From assembly GCF_000186865.1 (NCBI RefSeq), contig NW_008705573.1, positions 2,373 through 66,372 on the forward strand: a stretch of 64,000 nucleotides of DNA, in the 5' to 3' direction. The notes below the pieces were generated by a model, which worked only from the letters and a program-made list of their open reading frames with translations, was not told where the DNA came from and searched no databases. Position 1 is the first letter of the stretch, and the number at the start of each line of letters is the position of its first letter. Source of the stretch: Aureococcus anophagefferens. Taxonomy: Eukaryota > Sar > Pelagophyceae > Pelagomonadales > Pelagomonadaceae. Position numbers and translations under genes: made by a program. Positions 16,105-25,543 of this stretch are shown here, piece by piece.

Positions 16105-19100
16105 TCAGGCCGCGAAGAGCTGGCCGTAGAACTCCCACGCGCAGACGGGCATCTCCATCGTGCCCTTGGAGTTGGCCCCGGCGAGGTGCAGGCGCAGGTA
16201 GCGCCAGGCCTTGTTCTTCGAGTCCACGGGGTAGGTCTTGACGCCCCAGGGCGACGGGAGCGGCTCCACGGGCCCCGCGTGGAGGTTCAGCCACGCGTCC
16301 TTCGTCGCGTCGTAGCCCTCGAGGGCCCAGGCCGTCAGGTCCATGCCCGGGTCCGGCGAGCCGTTGCAGAGCGTGTAGTGCGTCGGCTTGAGCGCCCGGT
16401 TGCGGCCCAGGTCGAGGCAGATCCACGCGTCGGGCGTTGCCGCCGTCCAGCACGGCTGCCGCTTCCGCGCGACGAGCAGCGCCTCGGAGCCCTGGGCCAT
16501 GCCCGAGGACGTCACGCGCACGCGGCCCTTCTCCATGGGGTTCGTGAAGCGGTCGCGGCGGCCCGACGTGCCGAGCCAGTAGATGAAGCCGCCGTTGTCG
16601 CCGTTGCTCGAGAACGTGAACGTCTCCAGGGGCGGCTTCTCGTCCCCCGACAGCACCACGACCTCCGCCTTCGGCACCTGCTCGTCCGACCGCGTGAGGC
16701 TCACGGTCTCCAGCGTCGGCGCCGTGACGACCTCCTTCTTCGACGCGGTCCCCTCGCGCGGCTTGGCGACGCAATTCGGCGCGAACTTGGACAGCGAGTT
16801 CAAAGCCCCGGCGACGCGCGTCTTCTTCTTGCGCGTCTCCTCGCGGCGCCGCTCGATCTCCGCGTCCTGGGCCAGCAGCTCGTCGGCGACGCCGCCGTCG
16901 TCCTTCTGGGCGTGGTGCAGCAGCTTCTTCTCGACGTCCTCGCCGAGCTTGGCCAGCAGATGCGTCTCGAAGAGCATGCAGATGTTCTCCGTGATGCGCT
17001 TCGCGGCGACGCCCCAGTAGGCGATGAGCACGGTGCGCATGTCCTCGACCATGGACAGGGACGTGACGCCGTGGTTCGCCATGTACCACCGGCCGAGGCT
17101 CGTCATGACCATCTCCTTGAGCGGGTGCTCCTTGAGCGCGTCCTTCGTCGAGCGGCGCTTGTCGTCGGCGGCGCTCACGAGAGCCTCCTCCTTCGCCTCC
17201 GCGGGCGCCCCCGCCGCGTCCGCGTGGCTCTCGGCGAGCTTCGCGTCGCCCGCGGCGCCCTTGGCGTTCGCGACGTTGCGCTCCTTCTCCGCGGACTTGG
17301 CCGCGTCGGCCTCGCCGGAGCCGCAGGCGTCCATGACGGCGGCGAGCGCCTTCTCGAACCGTTCGAAGCGCACCTTGAGGATGGCCTCGGACAGCTCGTT
17401 CTTCGAGATGAACGGGTCGCTCTCGTGCTTGAAGACGTCCTCGACCTTGGCCGTCATCGTCTCCGAGTTCTCCGCGAGGAAGTCGCCGAGCACGCAGCGC
17501 ACGGCGTGGGAGCAGCCGGGGTAGGCCGGGAAGATCTCCTCGGCGATGTCGCCGCCGGCGTCGAGCGCCGCGTCGTAGAGCCGCGCCTTCGCGCCGTCGA
17601 TGAGCGGCCGCCACATCTCGACCTGGGGGGGGGGCGAGAGACGTCGGGACGTGCCGCGCGCGCGCGTTCCAGACGAACGCATCCGCCTCCAAACATCACG
17701 CGTGGAACACAGGTGAAGTTGAAACAGCCACGCCGATGTCGACGTGGCGCGCCATGAAGCCGTAGAAGAAGTAGGAGTTCAACAAACCGGGCAGCTCGCG
17801 GCCCCGCAGCGCCTTCAGTTCCTGGTGCAGCTTCATCGTGAAGTCGTGGGCCTCGAAGTCGGGCTTCTGCTCGGAGATCTCCTGCTCGAGCTGGCGGAAG
17901 ACGCGGTCCGCGACGGCGCGCAGCCGCAGCCGGGGGTTCTGGCTCAGGATCTGCTCGCGATAGTCGCCGCGGGCGCTGTGGCGCAGCACGGACGAGTAGT
18001 CCGCGAAGAGCCGCAGCACGAGCTTCGCGCGCTCCATGCCGCCCGCCGGCGGCGGGTCGCCGAGCTTCTCCGTCTCCTTCTCCGTCTCCTCGAAGTGCTC
18101 CTGGAGCTCCCACTTGAGCTCCGGCAGCACGGACGCGATGCGCTTCGTGAGCAGCTTCGTGAGCTTGGCCGTGAGGTTCGCGACGCCCAGGAGGTTCCGG
18201 TCGACGGTCTTCCAGACCGGGTGCTGCACGAAGAACTCGCGCTCCGCGCGCTCGTTCGCGGCGGGGCTGTTGATGGCGCCCTGCTTGAGCTGCATGGCGC
18301 TCCGGTTCTTGACCATGATGTAGCCGAGCTTGAGCGGCTTGCGCTCGTTCTTCAGCACCGCGACGACCTCGTCCTCGGCGCCCTCGCCGATGAGGTCCGG
18401 CTTCGTGAGCACGCCGATGGTGCGCTCGCCCGTCGGGTCCACCGTGAGCGCGCGCTCGAGGATGTCGACGGTGGCCACGTCCTGGTTCGACGGCACGATG
18501 GCGAGCACGATGGTCCGCTCCTGCTTGAGGTAGAACTCGACCATCGAGTTCACGTCCGCGATGACGCGCGGGTCCTGGCCCTGCGTCGCCGTGCGCACGA
18601 TGCCCGGCAGGTCGATGATCGTCAGGTCGGGCACGGACGGCGCGTTGACCGTCACGACGATGCTGTCCGTCGAGAAGCCGCTCGCCGAGCCCTTGGTCAG
18701 CGCCGACGTCACGCGCTCGATCGCCGCCGTGAGCTCCGAGGGGCTCCCGACGTCGGCGCGCAGCTCGTCGGACTCGTTCGTCACGCCGCGCCGCTGCACG
18801 CTGATCGTGCCCTTCCACCTACGCGCGCGACGGTCGTTCGTTTCCGGGTCGTCGCGGGACGCGGCCGCCGCGCGGCGCGCCGTCGGCCGTCCGCTTCATC
18901 GTGAGCTGGCAGGGGCAGCGCGTCACGAGGCCCGTGCCGCGCGGGAAGGGCACGCCGCTCAGGGCCTCGAGCACGCTCGACTTGCCCGACGACTGGTCGC
19001 CCATGACGGCGATCTGCGGCAGCGGCAGGTCCTGCTCGATGCCGAGGCTCCGCAGCTCGTCGACGAGGTCCAGGAGGGGCCGCACCTCCTTGTCGTTCTG

Positions 19101-19139
19101 CTTCGAGAGCGCGCTCTCGGCCATGACGCTCGACGCCAT
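16105..19139 (-). CDS. Mx/dynamin-like large GTPase with C-terminal discoidin-like domain
   Basis: Three exons (19139-18861, 18811-17732, 17622-16105) give ~958 residues. The GTPase domain has GDQSSGKSS (P-loop), a switch-I Thr in [15 protein letters not shown] and TKPD, with Mx-like wording ([50 protein letters not shown]). The stalk and a GTPase effector domain follow ([33 protein letters not shown]... [14 protein letters not shown]). Unlike Mx or dynamin, ~190 more residues follow with an F5/8-type-C (discoidin) pattern: [29 protein letters not shown] and [10 protein letters not shown]...[10 protein letters not shown]. Membrane remodelling by the core is family knowledge; the discoidin-like part may bind a ligand or partner. 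The exact first-intron borders are uncertain. Confidence 0.85.
17623..17731 (-). other. Intron 2 of the dynamin-like gene, 109 nt, GT-AG
   Basis: Donor GGC|GTGGCT at 17731 and acceptor after a C-run, CCCCCCCAG|GTC at 17623. Removal joins HVDIG to [12 protein letters not shown] in phase 0. It contains sequence resembling part of the kinase-gene introner (a GCGCGCGCGTTCC run followed by GCATCC), so a distant relation is possible. Confidence 0.8.
18812..18860 (-). other. Intron 1 of the dynamin-like gene, borders approximate
   Basis: The GTPase domain changes frame here. A GT donor at 18860 and an AAG acceptor ending at 18812 keep frame. A GC donor a few codons upstream with the TAG acceptor would instead preserve the sequence WKGTISVQ, which resembles Mx proteins at this position. 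Transcript data would decide. Confidence 0.5.
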
Positions 19140-19461
19140 GGTCGGCGGCAGCGGCGGCGCGCGCTCGAACGTCTGCGGCGGCGTCCGCGAGACCGCGTCT
19201 GTGGCTCGAGGAGACGCGGCAAGGAAACATGCAAGCGCGCGGATCGTTGAGGAAAACCAAATTCACCTACGCTCACGGCGCGGTGTGGGCAGCCCTCGCG
19301 GCGTCCCGGCCTCGCTGTGGAAGTGGTTCTCGGCCTTCGGGGCGGCCTGCTTGGGCGCCTTTAGGTCGTTGTCGGGCTTCGTCGTCGACCCGCAGCGCAG
19401 GACTCCCGATCTTGTGCGTCGCGCGCGAGAGGAGCGACCGGCGCTTCCCCCCGGGCGGGTC

Positions 19462-20355
19462 ATGGCCGGCGACGAGGAGGAGGGCTCCTACGACGACGAG
19501 GAGGGCAGCGGCTCCGGCAGCGGCAGCGGCTCCGGCGAGGAGGGCTCCTACGAGGAGGGCAGCGACGAGGAGGCCGCCGACGGCGACGACGCGCCGAGCG
19601 CCGACGATGCGGCGCCGGAGCCCGAGCCCGAGCCCGAGCCCGAGCCGGAGCCCGAGCCGGAGCCCGAGGAGGAGGAGGAGGCGAGCGATGCCGGCGACTA
19701 CGAGGAGGAGACCAAGGAGGAGCCGGCGGACTACGACGAGGAGGCGCCGCCCGCGAGCGACACGCCGCTCCTCGCGCGGTCGTCCGGCGCGGTCGACGAC
19801 GAGAACGTCGCGCGGGCCTTCAAGTTCCTGACGCACCCGCGCGTCGCGTCGGCGTCCCTGGAGAAGCGCATCGCCTTCCTCAAGGCCAAGGACTGCAACG
19901 ACGCGGAGATCAAGGCGGCGCTGAAGAAGGCCGACATGGCCGCGCGGCGGCCCGCCGCGCCGCCGGCGAGACGAAAGAAGAAGAAGAAGGGCAAGAAGGC
20001 GGCGCCCGCGAAGAAATCGAAGAAGGGCAAGCAGGCGCCGCCGGCGCCCAAGGCCGCCGCGCGGAAGAAGCCGGCCGGCGCGCCGACGAGCAACGCGGGG
20101 CTGTACTGCGCCATGCTCGCCGTCTGCCTGGCGCTCGTCGTCGCCGTCTATTTCCTGCTCTACGAGCTCGACGTCATCCCGTCGATCACGACCTGGTTCT
20201 CGTCGTCGTCGGACGACGACGACGGCTCGTCGACCGCGGCCGCCGCGGGCGCCGCGGACGACGGCGGGGACGACGCGGCGGCCGCCGACGACGGCGCCGA
20301 CGACGGCGCCGCCATCGCCTACAGCTATAGCTACGGCTACGACCTCATCCGGTAG
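19462..20355 (+). CDS. PEX14 N-domain membrane protein
   Basis: ~297 residues. An acidic low-complexity start (GSGSGSGSGEEGS; a (PE)n run) precedes a PEX14 N-terminal domain at about residues 113-155: NVARAFKFLTHPRVASASLEKRIAFLKAKDCNDAEIKAAL, the three-helix fold that binds WxxxF motifs of PEX5 and PEX19. A Lys/Ala/Pro-rich linker (ARRKKKKKGKKAAP) leads to one transmembrane helix (LYCAMLAVCLALVVAVYFLLYEL) and a short acidic tail. Canonical PEX14 has a coiled coil after the membrane segment; this one lacks it. It is either a divergent peroxisomal docking factor or a PEX14_N protein of another membrane. The start at 19462 is chosen because upstream codons are antisense to the GTPase gene. Confidence 0.75.
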   Translation: MAGDEEEGSYDDEEGSGSGSGSGSGEEGSYEEGSDEEAADGDDAPSADDAAPEPEPEPEPEPEPEPEPEEEEEASDAGDYEEETKEEPADYDEEAPPASDTPLLARSSGAVDDENVARAFKFLTHPRVASASLEKRIAFLKAKDCNDAEIKAALKKADMAARRPAAPPARRKKKKKGKKAAPAKKSKKGKQAPPAPKAAARKKPAGAPTSNAGLYCAMLAVCLALVVAVYFLLYELDVIPSITTWFSSSSDDDDGSSTAAAAGAADDGGDDAAAADDGADDGAAIAYSYSYGYDLIR

Positions 20356-20427
20356 TCCCGCCGACGCCGCGCGCGCCCCGCGGGGCGCGGCGGCTTCGCA
20401 CGTAACCAGCCCGTGGATCTTAGCCGG

Positions 20428-20486
20428 GCACACTGTTACTCCAGGCTCCGCGCGCCAGGCGCACACTGTTACTCCAGGCTCCGCGC
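20428..20486. repeat. 33-bp tandem duplication spanning a stop codon
   Basis: GCACACTGTTACTCCAGGCT plus CCGCGC begins at 20428 and again at 20461. The second copy contains the stop and last codons of the minus-strand gene ending at 20469, so the gene's end (…SLE-stop) exists twice in tandem. Confidence 0.9.
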
Positions 20487-22304
20487 CTGGCGCGCGTCGA
20501 AGTAGAGCTTCAGCGCGGCGCGCGACCGCGCGGCCGTCATGCGCCCGGCCTCGCGCTCGCGCTCCGCGTCGCCCGCCTCGCGGCGCCGCCGCGTCGACGT
20601 GTCCTCGAGCAAATTCTCCAGCGAGTCGCGGCGGACGAGGGGCGCCAGGCCGCTCGCCCCCCGGTGGTCCTTGAGGATCTTCTGGACCGCGGCGCGCGTC
20701 ACCGTCGCGGCCTCGGGCGACTTGGGGCTCTCGGACGACGGCGCGCCCGCGTCCTCCTCGGCGGCGGCGCGGTCCTCCTCGCCCGCGGACCGCGCGAGCG
20801 CGGCGGCCTCGTCGGACGTCGCGAGCTTGGCGACGACGTCCGGCGGCAGGAACTGCTCCGACGCGGCGACGACGGCCCAGCGGACGGCGCGGATCCGCGC
20901 GCGCCGCGCCTCGTTCGACTCCTCGTCGCGGATGCCCCGCCGGCTCTCCACGGTGCCCGCCGTCGTCGCGAAGTCCTGCTCGCCCTCGTCCTGCTCCAGG
21001 CCCTCGATGAACCAGGCCGCGTCGCGGATCGACTTGTACTCGGCCCGGGAGAACCACGTACTCGCCTTCTCCGAGGCGCGCGCGGGCTCGAAGAACTCGA
21101 CGCGCGCGACGAGGGGCGTCGCGAAGCGCACGCACCGGGGCCGGCGCGTCGCCCCCAGGCCCTCCTCGTGGGCGATGGACGGCAGCGACGCGCTCACCGG
21201 GAAGCGGCGGTGAAACGACGACGACCGCCGCTCCGCGGACACCGCGCGCGACCCGTAGAAGGAGTCGTCCAGCGACGCCTCGGCCATCGCCGCCTCGGCG
21301 TCCAGACCCGCGCTCCGCGGCCGCCCGAGCGCGGCGCCGATGCCCGCCGCGTCGTCCAAGACCGCGAGGCACGTGAAGGACGCCGCGCGCGGCCGCCCGA
21401 ACGTCGGAACCCGGCCGCCGCGCCGCGTGCCGTCCAAGCCCCCGTCGTCGCCGGGCCAGGACGGCGGCGGCGGCGTGCGCCCGTCGCGGAGGTCGTCGTC
21501 GTCGTCGTCGCCGCCGACGCCGCGGAGGTCGCACGCGCTCCGCGACGCGGCCACGAGCGCCCGCCCCCCGTAGCGCGAGCAGTCGAGGCTCTCGTCGCTC
21601 GACACCCGCGGCCGCGCCTCGCGGACGGGCGCGCGGTCCTCGCGGACCTCGTCGTCGCCCGCCGCGAGGTCGAGGACCTCGCGCGCCGCGTCCGCGAGGT
21701 TCTCGACGCGGGGCGGCGACCGCTGCGCGTCCGCGCGGACGATGCGGCCGCCGTAGGCCGTGCTGTCCAGGCTCGAGTCGTCCTCGCTCACGGACCGCGG
21801 CGAGTCCGGCCGGTCGTCGAGGTCGCCGTCGCCGCCGTCGCCGTCGCCCGCCGCGCGGTAGGCCTCGCCGGAGCCCCGGACCACGCGCCCGTCGTACGAC
21901 GTGTCGTCGAGCGAGCTCGACGGGTCGCTCGACGCGCGCCCGCTCGACGCGTCGTCGGCGGCCTCGCCGTCCGCTTCGTCGTCCGAGTGGCTCGTGAGGC
22001 TCGAGTCCCAGGACGCCTGGCGCTTCAGGCGCTTCGCGTCCTTCTCCTCCTCGGACTCAACGGAGATGAGCGCCCACTCGTCGCTCTCATCGCTCTGCGG
22101 CGACTGCAGCGCGAGCGCGCCGTGGTCGCTAAAGTCGAGCGCCTCCTCCCGGCGCGACCGCCGCCGCGCGGAGCCGAAGACCTCCGACGCCGGCGCGTCG
22201 AGGCCGTCCGCCTCGACCCGGCGCGGCGTCTTGCAGAGCCCCGCCGCCGCGGCCTCGCGCGGCGCCGCCAGCCGGGGATGGAACCACCACGCGCAGTTGA
22301 CCAT
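20469..22304 (-). CDS. Disordered protein with five SLDxxxYGGR motifs
   Basis: 611 residues from the ATG at 22304 (an earlier ATG at 22412 is possible). The N-terminal two-thirds are acidic and Ser/Arg-rich and contain five spaced motifs: SSLDDTSYDGRVV, SSLDSTAYGGRIV, ESLDCSRYGGRAL, GGLDGTRRGGRVP and ASLDDSFYGSRAV. The C-terminal third is structured and resembles a stramenopile module: RCVRFATPLVARVEFFEP then TWFSRAEYKSIRDAAWFIEGLEQDE, followed by a helical tail. The repeated motif suggests multivalent docking or phosphorylation sites. No enzymatic domain is seen. It is divergent from NOP16. Confidence 0.7.
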   Translation of the reverse strand: MVNCAWWFHPRLAAPREAAAAGLCKTPRRVEADGLDAPASEVFGSARRRSRREEALDFSDHGALALQSPQSDESDEWALISVESEEEKDAKRLKRQASWDSSLTSHSDDEADGEAADDASSGRASSDPSSSLDDTSYDGRVVRGSGEAYRAAGDGDGGDGDLDDRPDSPRSVSEDDSSLDSTAYGGRIVRADAQRSPPRVENLADAAREVLDLAAGDDEVREDRAPVREARPRVSSDESLDCSRYGGRALVAASRSACDLRGVGGDDDDDDLRDGRTPPPPSWPGDDGGLDGTRRGGRVPTFGRPRAASFTCLAVLDDAAGIGAALGRPRSAGLDAEAAMAEASLDDSFYGSRAVSAERRSSSFHRRFPVSASLPSIAHEEGLGATRRPRCVRFATPLVARVEFFEPARASEKASTWFSRAEYKSIRDAAWFIEGLEQDEGEQDFATTAGTVESRRGIRDEESNEARRARIRAVRWAVVAASEQFLPPDVVAKLATSDEAAALARSAGEEDRAAAEEDAGAPSSESPKSPEAATVTRAAVQKILKDHRGASGLAPLVRRDSLENLLEDTSTRRRREAGDAEREREAGRMTAARSRAALKLYFDARQARSLE

Positions 22305-22780
22305 GGGTCGGCGTCTGCCGCCCGCTAGGGGGCAGCAGCGGGTGCCGTCGACAAGACGCGAAGCTTTGTCTTCGTCTCCTCTACGTAAGCTCAATTTGCG
22401 ACAATTTTTCAAGTTGAAGTCGTTGAAGCTGTGTCTAAGTGGGCGATTTTAGAGGCATCCGGGACGACGCTCGCTGCCGGACGCTCCGTGGACGACGATG
22501 ACCAGCCGGAAGTCCGCAGCTCGCGAATAGCAGAACGCGCGGCGGCGCGATCGCCGCCGCGGCGCGCGCGGTCGGCATCGCTCGAACGAGCCGCGCCACA
22601 TAATCTCGCAGCGCGCTCGACGACGCGCGCCGCACTTCCGGTCGCGCATCGCGCGCGCGGCCGTAGCAGAACCGCGCGCCGAACCACCTTCAACCTACGG
22701 ATTCCAAGCCGGCATTGATCGACCGGCGACAACGAGGGGGAGGCGCCCGAAGCCGCGCCTCGCGCCGTCGCATTCTCCCC
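22305..22780. other. Divergent intergenic region, no supported gene
   Basis: 476 bp between the SLD-motif gene and NOP16, containing an AT-richer island (22385-22440) with CTTGAAAAATT-like complementarity. No ORF with recognisable content. Confidence 0.5.
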
Positions 22781-23263
22781 ATGGTCAAGCACCAGCGGCG
22801 GCGCGCGACGACGACGAAGGTCAAGCGCAAGGCGGACAAGAAGTTTTTCAAGAAGGTGCAGCACGACGACGCCGAGGTCGCGAAGCACTGGGACTTCCGC
22901 AAGACGCGGGAGCACAACATGAAGCGCCTGGGCCTCGCCCACGACGTGAACCGCGCCGTCGGCAAGCTGCCCGGCGCGGCGCCGGCCGGCGAGCGCGTGG
23001 ACCAGGCCGTCGAGCTCGAGTTCGTCGACATCCCGCAGCAGGCCGACCTCACGAAGATCGGCACGAACGACCGCCGGCCGCCCATGTCCGAGGACAAGCA
23101 GGCCTACATCGTCAAGCTCATGGCCAAGTACGGCGACGACTGCGCGAAGATGGCCCGCGACGTGAAGCGCAACCCCCAGCAGCTCACGGAGGCCAAGCTC
23201 CGGAAGATGGTCGCGAAGTACGACGGCCTCAGCGACAAGCACCGCCTCGTCGCGCGGCGATAG
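22781..23263 (+). CDS. NOP16: Ribosome biogenesis protein NOP16
   Basis: 160 residues from the ATG at 22781 (context CCCCATGG). The basic N-terminus MVKHQRRRATTTKVKRKADKKFFK and the C-terminal block SEDKQAYIVKLMAKYGDDCAKMARDVKRNPQQLTEAKLRKMV match NOP16, a nucleolar 60S pre-ribosome factor. The middle contains HWDFRKTREHNMKRLGLAHDVN, the conserved W-D-x-x-x-T-x-x-x-N segment. Length is close to the yeast and human proteins. Confidence 0.88.
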   Translation: MVKHQRRRATTTKVKRKADKKFFKKVQHDDAEVAKHWDFRKTREHNMKRLGLAHDVNRAVGKLPGAAPAGERVDQAVELEFVDIPQQADLTKIGTNDRRPPMSEDKQAYIVKLMAKYGDDCAKMARDVKRNPQQLTEAKLRKMVAKYDGLSDKHRLVARR

Positions 23264-23693
23264 GCCCAGGGTAGCGATGCGACCTGAAATCGCCCCCCCG
23301 ACCTCGGTGAAATCTTCTGTCCGCGGCTTTGATTAATTCGATGTGCCGGGATTACTTACTCTTTACGTAACGAACGCGCGCGCGCGCGCGCGTGCAAAAT
23401 GGACGGGACATGGTCCAATTTCCTTAAAATTCAACAAAATTGCGAGCCGAAAGACGAGGATCACCCGGCTTTGATGCTTCTTGAATACCGGGACTGCGAA
23501 ACCCAAATATAGACGTGTTTGGGGCCCCTGCCAGGTAAGAAATTTTTTCGTTTCTTCAACTTGAAATTCAACAAAAATTTGATTTTCCCCACATTCTTTG
23601 ATTTATCGCCCTATGGAGCCCGTTCCTCGGTGAATTTCAGAACCGGAACGCGACCCTGGATAGGCCTAAGATTGCTTGTGGTCAGAGGGCTTA
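23264..23693. other. Convergent intergenic region with (CG)n run
   Basis: 430 bp between the ends of NOP16 and the tocopherol cyclase gene. It is AT-richer than its surroundings. An 18-nt CG alternating run at 23375-23392 has Z-DNA potential. No gene seen; it probably holds 3'UTRs and polyadenylation signals. Confidence 0.6.
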
Positions 23694-24972
23694 CTACAAC
23701 CCGGGGACCTCGAGCCACCCGCGCCGCTGCGCCGCGTCGAGCCCCGCGGACACGGCGCGCTCGAGGTCGAGGTTGAACGCGACGGTGCGGAGCGGCTCGG
23801 CCATCTCGCTCGCCGCGGGCCCCCAGACCCCGGACGCGTAGTCGCCGCCCGTCTCGCAGCAGGCGAGGTGCGTCGACGCGGCCACGAGCACGTCCCCGCC
23901 GCGGCGCAGCTCCACCGAGAGGCGGCCGTCGTACGTCTCCGTCGCGCCGTCGGCCATGCCGGCGTCCGTCGGCACGCGCACGGGCACGCCCGCGTCGCTC
24001 GCCGTCGCCGCGATGTCCACGGTCAGGCCCTCGTAGGCGCCCGACACCCGCCAGTCGCCCCAGGGCGCGACGGTCCACCGGACGTCCGGAAACGGGAGGA
24101 ACTCGCCGTCGACGTGGAGGCCGATGAGCGCGACGTCCTCGCTCCGGTCGAGGCGCGTGCCCGCGAGCAGCTGCCGCGTCGCGCCCGTCGCCGTCAGCGT
24201 CAGCTCGGAGCAGCCCTCGAGCGAGGCCTCGAACGCGTTGCACTGGAGCCACCACCACCGGCTCGGAAACGCCGCGCCCCAGTTCTTCTCCGCGTAGAAC
24301 GGCGCCCGGGCGAAGCTCAGCCGTTCGCCGTCGACCTCGACAAAGCCCGTCGCCCGCCCGAGGCTCATGAGCACCTGGTAGTGCGGGCTGAAGAGCGGGC
24401 CCAGCGACGCGAGCCAGCCCGCCGTCGAGTACTGCCGCGCGCTCGCGTTGGCGAAGGCGCCGCCCCAGCCTACGACGGGCGACGAGGTCGGATTTTAAAA
24501 CTCTCGCTTCCCGGCCCGAAAAACACGCGCCCGTCGCTCGACGCCGGCGCCGGCCGAGCACGGGCTCGACGGAAAAGTCCCAGGCGACGCCGTCGACGCG
24601 GCCCCGCTGCCGCGTCGACGTCAGCGCGAAGGCGTCGCCGCCGGCCAGGGTCGCGCGCACGTCGAGCGCGTGCGGCGCCGCCGCGAAGCGCGACACGTCG
24701 CGCGACGCCGCGACGCGCCGCGCGCCGCCCGCGGGCCGCGCGACGAGCACCTGCGCCTCGACGCCGGACCGCGGCGTGCGCGCGCCCGGGTCGAAGACCG
24801 CGAAGATGAGCGCGACGGACGTCTCCGCCTCCGGCAGCGTGAGCCGGTTGTACCAGCCCTCGAAGAAGGGCGTCGACGACCCCTGGCCGTGGTAGCCGCT
24901 GTGCGGCGTCCGCGACGGCGCGAGCGGCGCCGCCATGCGGAGCAGCGCGAGTGCCGCGAGTGCGTGTCGCAT
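23694..24972 (-). CDS. VTE1: Tocopherol cyclase
   Basis: Two exons (24972-24555, 24469-23694) give 397 residues. It matches plant tocopherol cyclase (VTE1/SXD1) in order: TPHSGYHGQGSSTPFFEGWYNRLTLPE, then VAWDFSVEPVLG|WGG, STAGWLASLGPLFSPHYQVLMSLGRATGF, YAEKNWGAAFPSRWWWLQCNAFE, and near the end STHLACCETGGDYASGVWGP. It closes the chromanol ring of phytyl benzoquinols in plastid tocopherol synthesis. The N-terminus (MRHALAALALLRMAAPLAPS) is a short hydrophobic leader consistent with plastid import, though a longer presequence could lie upstream. Confidence 0.92.
24470..24554 (-). other. Intron of tocopherol cyclase, 85 nt, GC-AG
   Basis: Donor CTCG|GCCGGC at 24554 and acceptor CGTCGTAG|GC at 24470 give VEPVLG-WGG, exactly the family sequence. 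A GT donor 11 nt downstream would insert several Arg residues. The interior contains in-frame stops and a TTTTAAAA stretch. Confidence 0.75.
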
Positions 24973-25543
24973 CGCAGACGTTGTGCAAAGCGCGCCGCGT
25001 CCGCGGAGCACGCGCTGGCCGAGAGCTTGTGCACACACACGAGAGCTCGAGCTCGGCCAGAGCTTGTGTGCACACACGAGAGCTCGAGCTCGTGTCGAGC
25101 CACGGCCACAGCCCAATTCAACATGCCACATTGAGCTTTGGCGAAAGTCGGTGATGACAGCTGGGTCGCTGATGAGTCCAAAAAAGCCGCATCTGGTCGC
25201 ACGTGCCCCAGACTGCATCGTGTCCGTTTTGTCTGGTTGGCTGACATCGAGGGGCCAGTAGTGACCGTATCTCAGACCTCACAGAAATGGAATTGATTCC
25301 ATTTAAAATATTAGATCCTTCACAGAGCACGCTCATCAGATTCTGTCTTAGATCCTCAGCTCGTGAAGCGATACCAGCGTCGCAGAACCCCGCATGGTGT
25401 CGGCCGCCGCGCGACGCGACGCGCCGGCGCATCGGCGGCCGGTCGGCAGCCCGCGCCGCCCGCCGCCGCACTAGGAGGCAGCCCTTTCAGCCCGCGCCTC
25501 TCCGCGCCGCCCGCGGGGCCGCCCATTTTCACGAGATTCCTCC
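24973..25543. other. Divergent intergenic region, no supported gene
   Basis: 571 bp between tocopherol cyclase and the kinase. It contains a 37-bp duplication (25022-25092) and an AT-rich stretch (~25290-25350). ORFs present are short and unconvincing. Confidence 0.5.
25022..25092. repeat. 37-bp-period duplication with GAGCTCGAGCTC palindrome
   Basis: AGAGCTTGTG(TG)CACACACGAGAGC followed by TCGAGCTCG occurs at 25022-25055 and 25059-25092. Each copy carries the palindrome GAGCTCGAGCTC and a TGCACACAC block. It lies ~50-120 bp upstream of the tocopherol cyclase ATG and could be regulatory. Confidence 0.9.

Noticed and set aside
17623..17731. Introner status of dynamin intron 2
   Set aside because: No flanking duplication or clear TIR; weak similarity to the kinase introner could be GC-run composition, so it is listed as an ordinary intron.
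23375..23392. (CG)n run as a functional element
   Set aside because: Short alternating CG runs are expected in such GC-rich DNA; no other signal around it.
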